Below, one piece after another: positions 27,935 through 35,725 of a stretch of DNA of 64,000 bases (its first letter is position 1; each line of letters starts with the position of its first letter). The stretch comes from Xanthobacter tagetidis (GTDB lineage: Bacteria > Pseudomonadota > Alphaproteobacteria > Rhizobiales > Xanthobacteraceae): positions 124,001-188,000 of the forward strand of contig NZ_RCTF01000007.1 of assembly GCF_003667445.1 (NCBI RefSeq), written 5' to 3'. A program made the translations under genes and the position numbers. The notes under the pieces were generated by a model that ran no database searches, was not told the DNA's origin, and saw only the letters and a program-made list of their open reading frames with translations.

Positions 27935-30900
27935 TGCCGGGGCGGGCGCGCGTCCGGCGGCGTGGTGGGTTTCGGTTTCGGCTTCACCTGGGGGTTCCCC
28001 TGCTGGGTCACCGGTTTCTGAGGCCGCGGGGGCGTCGGCGCGCCGCGCTGCGGGCGGACCACGTTCTGCCGCTCGGCCGCCGGCCGCTGGGTCTGCGGCC
28101 GGACCGTGGCGGGGCCGCGCTCCTGCGGCGGACGCCGCTGGCGCCCGGGATCGGGCACCGCCTGCTCGGTGTTCGTCCGGCCGGTGGGCGGCCGCCGGCC
28201 CGGCGGCACCTGGGCGGGCGGCGGCGGAACCCGCCCCGGCGGCGGGACATAGAGCGGCGGTGGCCGATTGGCCGGCGGCACATACAGCGGCGGCACGTAG
28301 GGCGGCAGCCCCTGGAGCGGCGGCACGATCACCGGCGGCCGGGTGGCACCGCGGCAGCGGCCGTCGCGCGTCACCCGCCCCGCCGGGCAGCACGCGCCGT
28401 CGCCGAGCGGCGCGAAGCCCTGCGGGCAGGTCTGCTGGCGATTGAAGATCGGCTCGGCCGGGCAGCGCTGGCTTTGCTGGTCGACGAGCTGGGCGCAGCA
28501 GCGCGGCGCCCCGGCCCCGTCCTTGTAGACGTGGGAATCCTCGCAGCAGGCGCCATCCACCATGGTCTTGCGCAGGCCGCAGGACTGGGCGGGCACGCAG
28601 CTCATCCGGTTCCGCGGGTCGGGCTGCTGGCCGGCCGGGCAGCACTGGCCCACCGACGTCACCTGCCCGGCCGCGCAGCAGATGCCGCCGGCGACCGGCA
28701 CCTGGCCGGGCGCGCAGCAATAGCTCCCGCCCGGCGTTCCGCCGCCGGGCGGGGTGCCGCCGGGCGGTGTTCCCGGCGTCTTGGCGGGGCCGCACTGGGC
28801 GTTGCCGGGACCGGACGGCGCCTGGCCGGCGGGGCAGCACTGGCCGGTGGCGGTGAGCTGGCTGGCGAGGCAGCAGGCGCCGCCGGCGGCGGTGTATCCC
28901 GCGGGGCAGCAGTTCGGATCGGAGGAGCCGCACTGGGGCTGTGCCGTATCGCCGCCAAGCGGCCCGCAGACGCCGTTCACCACCTTTCCGGCGCAGCAGG
29001 CGGTGGCGCCCTTGGCGTCGGCATAGACCTTGGCCGGATCGCAGCAGGCCGGGCCGGAGCCGACCGGAACCTTGCCGCCCGTGCACAGGGACGCGGCGCA
29101 GCTTCCCCCCGGCTTCAGGTCGCCGGGCGCGCAGCACTTGCCGCCCATCATTTTCCCAGGTGGCGGGCAGGCCGCGAGCTTGCACTGCCCGCCTGCTTCG
29201 GCGGACTGGCCGGGCGGGCAGCAGCCTCCGGCCGCATTGGGCGACCAGCCGGCGGCGCAGCAGGCGCCGTCCTTCCCGAGCTGGCCGGGCGGACAGGCGG
29301 TCTTGGGCGGCACCTTGCTGCAGACGCCGGTGGCGGGATCGGGCTTGAGGCCCGGCAGGCAGGCGGTGGTGACCTTCTTGCACAGGCCGGTCTTGGGGTC
29401 GGCAACCGCCCCCTTGGGGCAGCCGGCGCCGGGCGCGCACTGGCCCGAAGCGCCCTGCGCCTTGGCTCCCGGCGGGCAGGGATTGAACGTGATCTCGGTG
29501 GTGCACTGTCCGGTCTTCGGATCGAACAGCGCCCCCGCCGGGCAGCACTGTCCGGTGCCGGTGACGAGCGATCCCGGCGCGCAGCATTGGGTGGACGGCC
29601 AGGCGGTGCCATCGGCACAGAGCGCATGGCATTGCTGGTCGATCGGGCTGAGCTGCTGGCCGGGGGGGCACTGGCCCTGTCCCGGTGTCGGCTGGCAGAT
29701 GGTGCCGACGCCGGGCACGGCCTGCTTCGCGAAGCCGGCCGGGCACACCGGCGCGCTCAGCACCGGCGACGCCTCGACGCAGCCGAGGATGCCCTTGCCC
29801 GGTTTCGGCGCCTTGCCGCCGATGCATGCGAGCTTGGCGGGATTGCCCGCCTCATAGGTCGCCGCATCGAAGCCCAGGCCGCACAATTGCTGGCTCTTCG
29901 GGTCCATGGCGCCGTTCGGGCAGAACGGCGAGCACTGGCCGTTGGGGCCCGGCGCGGTGCCCTTGGGGCAGCACTGGATGCCGGGCTTCTGCTGGTCCGG
30001 CGGGCAGGAGAGGTCGGGCTGCGGCGGGAGCGGGACCGGGATGCCGCCCCACCAGGCCAGCATCCAGCCGGGCAGCATCCAGCCGCCCCGGAGCGCCGGC
30101 CCGCACACCCGCCAGATGGCCATGTCGCCCATCCAGCCGGCGCGTGGAGGCGCGTCGAAGCGGTCGTCGAAATCGATGAAGGCGCTGCGCAGCGGCGGCG
30201 CATTCAGCGGCCGCACCCGCCACACGTCGTTGCCCTGGAGCCCATCCACCTCCAGCGGCCCGGTCGCGGCGAGGCGTGCGGCGACGGCCGGGTCGGACGC
30301 CGCGCGCAGGCGCTCGCCGGTGGTCCACAGGAAGCCGCCGCAGCTCCAGCGGTCGAGGAGGCCCGTGCGGTCGTGGTCGTAGCCGATGGCGGCGCCGCCA
30401 TTGCCGTTGGTGAGCGCGCCGGGAAAGCCCACCGCATAGCTGTCGGGCTCCGGCTGCCAGGCCCGCGCAAGGCCCGGATAGCGCGCGTACAGCGCGTAGC
30501 GCAGCACCCGGCCGGTGCCGGGAAAGGCGAGCGCCTGGAAATCGTAGGCTCCGGTCGGCGCCGGCCGCTCGGCGAGGATCATCCGCCCCTGGTCGTCGAA
30601 CGTGATCTTGGAGATCTCCGACGGCGCATCGCCCGGCGGGACGCTCAGTTCGCGCGTCGGGGACCGATCGGGACCGGAGAGCGCGATGGACCACACCTCA
30701 AGGCCCGCGGCGACCGCGTAATAGAGCCGGCCCTGGCGGATGCCGAGGCCGAACACGCGCCGCTCCGGCGCCGCATAGCCCCAGGTCGACGGCTGGGTGC
30801 TGTCGAAGGCGGGGCTGGCGATGTCCGAGCGGCCGGCCGGATCGTAGGCCACCGGCGCGAGCCCGGCGGCCGCGCGGCCCTCGGTGCCGTGGTCATAGCC

Positions 30901-31605
30901 CCCCAGCAGCGCGCCATCCAAGCCGTAGCGCAGGATGAAGCCGGTCTCCCGGTCGGCCACATAGAGCGTGTCGGTCTCGCCGTCGAAGGCGAGGCCGCCG
31001 AGCGCCGCGCCGCCATTGGCGCGCCCGGCCTGGCCGACCGTGGCGAACAGCGTGACGGCGCCGGTGACGCCGTCGATCCGCCAGATGGAGCCCGGGCCGC
31101 CGCCTGGCGCTGCCGCGCCCCACAGGCCCGGCATGAAGCCGGCGGACGGCCCGCCCTGCCGTGCGCGCGCCGGCGCCCCGTTCGAACCGGGGGCAATGAG
31201 CGGCAGGCCATAGGCCGAAGTGGCGGCGGCATAGATGTTCGGCGGCACGGCATTGTCGAGCGCGACGGCGAACACCTGGCCGATCTGGCGGGCCGTGAAG
31301 GTGAAGGGCTTCGGCGCCGGGACGAACTGCCCGGCTGGCCGCCCGCCGAGGTCGGCGAGGTCGACGACGCGCAAAGACGGGCCGAACAGGTCGATCACGG
31401 TGGTGTCGGCCGGGTCGGCTCCCGGCGGCACCAGTGTGGGACGGAAGACGCCCGAGAACCCGGCGACCGCCGCCTCGCCGGGCGCGAGCACGCCCGGCGG
31501 CAAAGGCTGGGCGGCGGCGGGGCCGGCCAGGGTGAGGAGCGCGGCGAGCAGCGCAGCGCCGCCGCGCAAGGCTTTCAGACACAGGAGGAGGGAGGGGCGC
31601 TTCAT
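27931..31605 (-). CDS. Giant exported protein: beta-propeller-like N-terminus, CC-repeat Cys-rich middle, Pro-rich tail
   Basis: A 1224-residue protein with a clear signal peptide (ALLAALLTLAGPAAAQ). Residues to about 520 resemble an NHL/SMP-type propeller: GSIWRIDGVTGAVTLFA, LAFDGETDTLYVADRETGFILRYGLDG, KITFDDQGRMILAERP. From about 550 to 1085 comes a Cys-rich region with 17 CC pairs, mostly as CCPAG or CCAxG followed by a Gly-rich turn and a further Cys. The last ~140 residues are Pro/Arg/Gln-rich and low in complexity. No anchor or sorting motif is evident. It begins three bases after the stop of the upstream Cys-rich gene and overlaps the DsbA-like gene downstream. I do not recognise the full architecture; a secreted or surface structural role is inference. 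Confidence 0.75.
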   Translation of the reverse strand: MKRPSLLLCLKALRGGAALLAALLTLAGPAAAQPLPPGVLAPGEAAVAGFSGVFRPTLVPPGADPADTTVIDLFGPSLRVVDLADLGGRPAGQFVPAPKPFTFTARQIGQVFAVALDNAVPPNIYAAATSAYGLPLIAPGSNGAPARARQGGPSAGFMPGLWGAAAPGGGPGSIWRIDGVTGAVTLFATVGQAGRANGGAALGGLAFDGETDTLYVADRETGFILRYGLDGALLGGYDHGTEGRAAAGLAPVAYDPAGRSDIASPAFDSTQPSTWGYAAPERRVFGLGIRQGRLYYAVAAGLEVWSIALSGPDRSPTRELSVPPGDAPSEISKITFDDQGRMILAERPAPTGAYDFQALAFPGTGRVLRYALYARYPGLARAWQPEPDSYAVGFPGALTNGNGGAAIGYDHDRTGLLDRWSCGGFLWTTGERLRAASDPAVAARLAATGPLEVDGLQGNDVWRVRPLNAPPLRSAFIDFDDRFDAPPRAGWMGDMAIWRVCGPALRGGWMLPGWMLAWWGGIPVPLPPQPDLSCPPDQQKPGIQCCPKGTAPGPNGQCSPFCPNGAMDPKSQQLCGLGFDAATYEAGNPAKLACIGGKAPKPGKGILGCVEASPVLSAPVCPAGFAKQAVPGVGTICQPTPGQGQCPPGQQLSPIDQQCHALCADGTAWPSTQCCAPGSLVTGTGQCCPAGALFDPKTGQCTTEITFNPCPPGAKAQGASGQCAPGAGCPKGAVADPKTGLCKKVTTACLPGLKPDPATGVCSKVPPKTACPPGQLGKDGACCAAGWSPNAAGGCCPPGQSAEAGGQCKLAACPPPGKMMGGKCCAPGDLKPGGSCAASLCTGGKVPVGSGPACCDPAKVYADAKGATACCAGKVVNGVCGPLGGDTAQPQCGSSDPNCCPAGYTAAGGACCLASQLTATGQCCPAGQAPSGPGNAQCGPAKTPGTPPGGTPPGGGTPGGSYCCAPGQVPVAGGICCAAGQVTSVGQCCPAGQQPDPRNRMSCVPAQSCGLRKTMVDGACCEDSHVYKDGAGAPRCCAQLVDQQSQRCPAEPIFNRQQTCPQGFAPLGDGACCPAGRVTRDGRCRGATRPPVIVPPLQGLPPYVPPLYVPPANRPPPLYVPPPGRVPPPPAQVPPGRRPPTGRTNTEQAVPDPGRQRRPPQERGPATVRPQTQRPAAERQNVVRPQRGAPTPPRPQKPVTQQGNPQVKPKPKPTTPPDARPPRQ

Positions 31606-31608
31606 GGC

Positions 31609-33018
31609 TCACAGCCCCTTCGGCATCTGCTTGGGGAGCTTCGGCGGCAGCAGCGGCCCCTTGGGCGGCAGCTTGGGCGCGCCGGGCTTGCCCAGCACCG
31701 AAACGCAGCTCTGGCCGTTGGCATCGGGCTTCATGCCGAAGGGACAGCAGGTCCCGCAGGCGGTCGCCTGCGTGGCGGCGCAGCACGTTCCCCCTTCCAG
31801 CATGAGTTGGCTGGGATCGGCGCAGGGCGTGACGCATGTGTCGCCGACCCGCGTCTGGCCCTGCGGGCATCCGCAGGTGCAGGTGCAGGACTTCGTGTCC
31901 TTCGAGACCAGGACCAGATTGTTGGGGCAGTCGCAGTTGCACGGCTTCGGACAGGTGCCGTCCGCGTTCACCGGCAGGCCGGTATCGTTGCAGGTGCACA
32001 TGTAGCCGGCGCCGCCCGCCCCGCCGACCGCCGTGGTCCCGGCGGGACAGGCGCAGTGGAGGTAGCGGTAGCAATCGCCGTCGCCGAGATTGTACCAGCT
32101 CATCTGCTGCATGGCGGCGGGGCAGTAGCAATAGGTGCCGCTGCCGCTGCGCAGCAGTCCGTCCGAGTAGCAGACGTCGCCCTCGCAGGTGAAGCCGGCG
32201 ACGAACTCGCCCTTCATCGGCCCGGCGTAGTAACGCTCGTTGCACATGCCGACGTCGCCAACCCAGCCGGTGCCCTGGTTCCAGAGCTCGAACGCGCTGT
32301 TGGGATCGTCGCTGGAGGGGTCCAGCCGGCAGTCCACCAGCTGCGGCGGCGCCGGCGGCGTGCCCGTGCAGGACGGGAACTCGTCCGGCAGCAAGTCGTG
32401 CGCGAGGTCCTGAAGCTCGCACAGCGCGCCTTTGAAGCATTCGCCGATCTCGCCCGCGACGGCGTCCGGCCCGTCCCAGGTCACCACCGAGCAGGCGCAG
32501 TCCATGGTGGCGAGCGCGAGGTTCGCATCGGCGGCGGATTCGCTGAGTTTCGAGAAGTAGGGAAGCTCCGCCTGGAGCGTGTTCTGGAGTGATTGAGGCA
32601 GATAGCTCCAGTAGTTGGAAAGCTTTTCCTGATCGTCCTTGAAATCTTCCTTCAGCCCGCTCACGCCGCTGCAGAACGACTTGCCCTCCGGCGTCTGGAT
32701 CGCGCCGGCGAGGAAGGCGGTGAGCGCATAGAAGGCGGGATTGGAAAGCTGGGCCGCGCATTCGGTCGGCGCGTTCTGGAACGTGTCCTTGGTGGCGTTC
32801 CACAGGTCGTCGAGGCTGCAGCCGGCCCGTGCCGGCGCCGCCAGCATGCCGAGCGCCAGAATGGCCACCGCGCCCGCACCGGCAAGGTGCGCCAGGAGCA
32901 TGCGAAGGCGGGAATGGAAGTAGGGGCTGCGGGCAGGACCGCCATGGTGTCCCAGCGCGCACGCAACCGTCGGACGGACCCGCCGCAGGACCCGCACGCA
33001 ATGCTCTGCCAACCGCAT
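31609..33018 (-). CDS. Exported cysteine-rich protein
   Basis: A protein of about 469 residues. A hydrophobic export signal (LLAHLAGAGAVAILALGMLAAPARA) is followed immediately by the mature Cys at GCSLDDLW. A helical domain follows, then many cysteines in pairs and CxC patterns: MDCACSV, CYCPAAM, YLHCACPAG, CKPCNCDCPNN-like and SCTCTCGCPQGQ. A CC segment (GTCCAATQATACGTCCPFG) and a Pro/Lys-rich end finish it. The start is uncertain: ATGs at 33081 and 32901 are also in frame. The 32901 start gives the shortest signal peptide but has no basic residues before the hydrophobic core. It is the first gene of the Cys-rich operon. The family is not recognised. Confidence 0.7.
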   Translation of the reverse strand: MRLAEHCVRVLRRVRPTVACALGHHGGPARSPYFHSRLRMLLAHLAGAGAVAILALGMLAAPARAGCSLDDLWNATKDTFQNAPTECAAQLSNPAFYALTAFLAGAIQTPEGKSFCSGVSGLKEDFKDDQEKLSNYWSYLPQSLQNTLQAELPYFSKLSESAADANLALATMDCACSVVTWDGPDAVAGEIGECFKGALCELQDLAHDLLPDEFPSCTGTPPAPPQLVDCRLDPSSDDPNSAFELWNQGTGWVGDVGMCNERYYAGPMKGEFVAGFTCEGDVCYSDGLLRSGSGTYCYCPAAMQQMSWYNLGDGDCYRYLHCACPAGTTAVGGAGGAGYMCTCNDTGLPVNADGTCPKPCNCDCPNNLVLVSKDTKSCTCTCGCPQGQTRVGDTCVTPCADPSQLMLEGGTCCAATQATACGTCCPFGMKPDANGQSCVSVLGKPGAPKLPPKGPLLPPKLPKQMPKGL

Positions 33019-33195
33019 GGCGATCTCGCCACCCTGCCCGTGCGGAAGGCCACCCGACTTCTGGACTGCCGCTGACTTCATCTAGCATTTTCGCACGGCA
33101 GACGTCTTCGCCGGCGGCGCACACCGCTGTGCGCCGATTGCCAATTTCCGGCGTGAGGACTAGCGTTTGCGGCGGTGGGTGTGACGGTTGCGGCC

Positions 33196-33981
33196 ATGAC
33201 CTCCGATCGGGGCGATTCAGGACAAGGCGGCGCCGAGACGGTGCCGCTGGGGCATGGCTTTTCCGCCGCCATCTTCATCGAGGCCGGGGGCGGGGCATTG
33301 CCGCGCCGGGATCTGGGGGATCGCGAGGGCGAGGCGATCCTGGTCGGCGCCTTCAGGGTGACGATGAATGAGGCGCCCGAGGCTCCGGCGCCGTCGGGCG
33401 GCGGCGCCTGCGTGCTCGGCCTCCACGCGCCCACCCATGTCCTGCGCGACTGCGGCATCGACATCTCCCGGCTGACGGCTGCGCCGGTCGTGGTGAAGGA
33501 CGGCGAGGCCCTGCGCATGCTCGTGGCCTATCTGGACCTGATGCGGGCGGGCGGCGGGTCCGCGTCGGCGCCCCTGGCGGCCTGCGCCAGCCGGCACATT
33601 GCCGATCTTCTTTCGCTTGCGGTGGGCAGCACCCCGCCGGCGCGCGCGCCCGGCACCGGCCGCATGCGGGCGGACCGGCTGGGCGCGATCCGGACCGCCA
33701 TTGCCGGCCACGCCCACCTGCCGGGCTATTCCATCGAGGAGGCGGGACAGGCGCTGGCGCTCTCGCCGCGCTACATCCAGCGTCTGCTGCACGAGGACGG
33801 AACGACCTTCAGCGAACTGATGACGGAACAGCGCCTGGCGATGGCCTGCCGCGCCCTTGCCGACACGCGCGACAGCCTTGCGGATATCGCGTTCCGGTGC
33901 GGCTTCGGCGATCTCTCGGTGTTCTACCGGGCCTTCAAGCGCAAGTTCGGCACATCGCCCGGCCGGTTCCGCCGCCTGTAG
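33196..33981 (+). CDS. AraC-family transcriptional regulator
   Basis: A protein of about 261 residues. The C-terminal ~100 residues hold the two helix-turn-helix motifs of the AraC family: YSIEEAGQALALSPRYIQRLLHEDGTTFSELMTEQRL, then DIAFRCGFGDLSVFYRAFKRKFGTSPGRFR. The N-terminal ligand-binding region is divergent and resembles the AraC/FeaR-like regulators only in general shape. GTG codons at 33175 and 33181 are alternative starts. It is divergent from the Cys-rich/DsbA operon, with about 180 bases between, so regulation of that operon is plausible. Confidence 0.87.
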   Translation: MTSDRGDSGQGGAETVPLGHGFSAAIFIEAGGGALPRRDLGDREGEAILVGAFRVTMNEAPEAPAPSGGGACVLGLHAPTHVLRDCGIDISRLTAAPVVVKDGEALRMLVAYLDLMRAGGGSASAPLAACASRHIADLLSLAVGSTPPARAPGTGRMRADRLGAIRTAIAGHAHLPGYSIEEAGQALALSPRYIQRLLHEDGTTFSELMTEQRLAMACRALADTRDSLADIAFRCGFGDLSVFYRAFKRKFGTSPGRFRRL

Positions 33982-34316
33982 GGGGCGGCGCCGCCGATGC
34001 CGGTCGCGCCGTTCGCCTTCGGCCGCGGCCAGGCGCGCCGTCAGCGTCGAGACGTATGCGCGCTTTCGTATCAGGAGGGTTCGACGAAGCGAGCCCCGGC
34101 AACGTGTGGCGGCCGGGACGGCATGCCTTCACGTCAGTGCCGGCAGCGCGGGCGGAAGCACCGTCGAGACGGCGGGACGCCACCGCGACCGAACCCTGCG
34201 CGGGGCGCACTCCTGTCCATCCTGCCCCGCCGTGAACGGCCGGGTGACCCGTGCGGACGCATTCGCCCGGCCTCGCCACGGCAAACGTCTAACAACACTT
34301 CAAAATCATTTTGTTA
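33982..34316. other. Gene-free stretch between the AraC gene and tRNA-Ser
   Basis: No protein-like frame. Just downstream of tRNA-Ser on its own strand, an AT-rich segment (caaaatcattttg) can form a weak hairpin and may help to end the tRNA transcript. Confidence 0.4.
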
Positions 34317-34406
34317 TGGCGGAGAGAGAGGGATTCGAACCCTCGATACGGTTTCCCGTATACACGCGTTCCAGGCGTGCGCCTTCAACCACTCGGCCAC
34401 CTCTCC
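34317..34406 (-). tRNA. tRNA-Ser (anticodon GGA)
   Basis: Read on the minus strand: acceptor 5' strand ggagagg, D-arm gccgagtggttgaaggc, and anticodon arm cgcctggaacgcg with anticodon GGA. A long variable arm, as required for tRNA-Ser, comes next (tatacgggaaaccgta). The T-arm is gagggttcgaatccctc. The 3' strand is followed by G and an encoded CCA (34317-34319). It reads TCC and TCT codons. Confidence 0.96.
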
Positions 34407-34435
34407 CAACGTGCGCGGGGCGCACGCAACTCTTC

Positions 34436-34461
34436 AGAAAAGACGACCGCCGAAGGCGGTC
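34436..34461 (-). terminator. Terminator-like hairpin in tandem unit 1
   Basis: On the minus strand gaccgcc-ttc-ggcggtc forms a seven-base-pair stem followed by gtcttttct. It stands between the truncated tRNA-Ser 5' half at 34463-34492 and the intact tRNA gene. Confidence 0.6.
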
Positions 34462-34462
34462 T

Positions 34463-34492
34463 GTGCGCCTTCAACCACTCGGCCACCTCTCC
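34463..34492 (-). pseudogene. Truncated tRNA-Ser 5' half, copy 1
   Basis: The first 30 bases of tRNA-Ser, identical to the intact gene through gaaggcgcac, end abruptly where the terminator-like hairpin begins. The anticodon, variable arm, T-arm and 3' strand are missing. Confidence 0.75.
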
Positions 34493-34521
34493 CAACGTGC
34501 GCGGGGCGCACGCAACTCTTT

Positions 34522-34547
34522 AGAAAAGACGACCGCCGAAGGCGGTC
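34522..34547 (-). terminator. Terminator-like hairpin in tandem unit 2
   Basis: This is the same seven-base-pair stem, three-base loop and T-rich tail as in unit 1, exactly 86 bases away. It follows the truncated tRNA-Ser half at 34549-34578. Confidence 0.6.
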
Positions 34548-34548
34548 T

Positions 34549-34578
34549 GTGCGCCTTCAACCCCTCGGCCGCCTCTCC
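34549..34578 (-). pseudogene. Truncated tRNA-Ser 5' half, copy 2 (diverged)
   Basis: A 30-base match to the tRNA-Ser 5' end with two substitutions (gccgaggggttg in place of gccgagtggttg, and ggagaggcgg in place of ggagaggtgg). Sequence similarity stops beyond 34578, so this marks the outer edge of the array. Nothing else is recognisable between here and dapD. Confidence 0.65.
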
Positions 34579-34819
34579 TCCCGCGATCCGCGCAGGCCTG
34601 CCCGAGCGGTGGACCTGTTCAGGAAAAACGGACCTGTTCAGGGAAACCGCGCGGTGCCGGAACCTGCACCGCGCTCGGGCGAGGCGGCGGAATATACAAG
34701 GTGATCGGCGCTGCGCAAGCCGGTTTCGCGCAGAACCCTGCGGCGGGCGGCCGGGGTCCGGGATCGGGCGTCGCGACGCCCGGCCGGGCCGGGTCCGCCG
34801 CGCCCGTCCCCCGCGTCCG

Positions 34820-35668
34820 TCAGTCGCGCAGCAGGTCGTTGATGGAGGTCTTGGAGCGGGTCTGCTCGTCCACGCGCTTCACGATCACCGCGCAATAGAG
34901 CGAGGGGCCGGGGGTGCCGTCGGGCAGCGGCTTGCCGGGGAGCGCGCCGGGCACCACCACCGAATAGGCGGGCACCTCGCCGATGAACACTTCGCCGGTC
35001 TGCCGGTCGATGATCTTGGTGGAGGCGGAGATGAACACGCCCATGGAGAGCACCGAGCCGCGGCGCACCACCACGCCCTCCACCACTTCGGAGCGGGCGC
35101 CGATGAAGCAGTCGTCCTCGATGATCACCGGGCCGGCCTGGAGCGGCTCCAGCACGCCGCCGATGCCCACCCCGCCGGACAGATGCACGTTCTTGCCGAT
35201 CTGCGCGCAGGAGCCCACGGTCGCCCAGGTGTCCACCATGGTGCCCTCGCCCACATGGGCGCCGAGGTTCACGAAGGAGGGCATCAGCACCACGTTGGGG
35301 GCGATGAAGGCGGAGCGGCGCACGATGGCGCCGGGCACGGCGCGGAAGCCGGCGGCGCGGAACTCGGCCTCGCCCCAACTGGCGAACTTGGAGGGCACCT
35401 TGTCCCACCAATGGGCGCCGCCGGGGCCGCCGGGAATGGCTTCCATGTCGTTGAGGCGGAAGGAGAGCAGCACGGCCTTCTTGAGCCACTGGTTCACCGT
35501 CCAGGCGCCGTTGGCGCCCTGCTCGGCCACGCGGGCAGCGCCGCTGTCCAGCAGGGTCAGGGCCTCGTTCACCGCGTCGCGCACGGTGCCGGTGGTGGAA
35601 AAGCCGATCTCGGCGCGCTTCTCGAAGGCGTCATCGATAATGGCGGACAGGCGGGCGGCGTCGGTCAT
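34820..35668 (-). CDS. dapD: 2,3,4,5-tetrahydropyridine-2,6-dicarboxylate N-succinyltransferase
   Basis: A 282-residue acyltransferase of the succinylase branch of lysine and diaminopimelate synthesis. The N-terminal helical domain is followed by a left-handed beta-helix with hexapeptide repeats ([52 protein letters not shown]). The segments [22 protein letters not shown] and [18 protein letters not shown] are typical of DapD. It lies downstream of prfC on the same strand with a gap of 57 bases, so the two may be co-transcribed. Confidence 0.95.
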   Translation of the reverse strand: MTDAARLSAIIDDAFEKRAEIGFSTTGTVRDAVNEALTLLDSGAARVAEQGANGAWTVNQWLKKAVLLSFRLNDMEAIPGGPGGAHWWDKVPSKFASWGEAEFRAAGFRAVPGAIVRRSAFIAPNVVLMPSFVNLGAHVGEGTMVDTWATVGSCAQIGKNVHLSGGVGIGGVLEPLQAGPVIIEDDCFIGARSEVVEGVVVRRGSVLSMGVFISASTKIIDRQTGEVFIGEVPAYSVVVPGALPGKPLPDGTPGPSLYCAVIVKRVDEQTRSKTSINDLLRD

Positions 35669-35725
35669 GTCATCCTCCGGACGGGCGGCGTGGGAACGCG
35701 CCCTCTCATCGTTGCGGGAAAGGGA

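Larger units (their letters stand above)
34381..34578 (-). repeat. 86-bp tandem repeat built from the tRNA-Ser 5' half
   Basis: Unit 1 is 34381-34466 and unit 2 is 34467-34552; they differ at one base. A third, 26-base partial unit (34553-34578) has two mismatches. Each unit, on the minus strand, consists of a terminator-like hairpin with T-run, a gtgcgc/gcgcac hairpin, and the 5' end of tRNA-Ser up to the start of the anticodon stem. The left-most 26 bases belong to the intact tRNA gene. The array lies immediately upstream of the tRNA in the direction of transcription. Confidence 0.9.

Noticed and set aside
27868-32592. Plus-strand open frame of 1574 codons antisense to the Cys-rich operon
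   Set aside because: Its translation is an Arg/Gly/Ala-rich low-complexity shadow of the TGC/GGC-rich minus-strand genes. It has no signal, domain or plausible start site.
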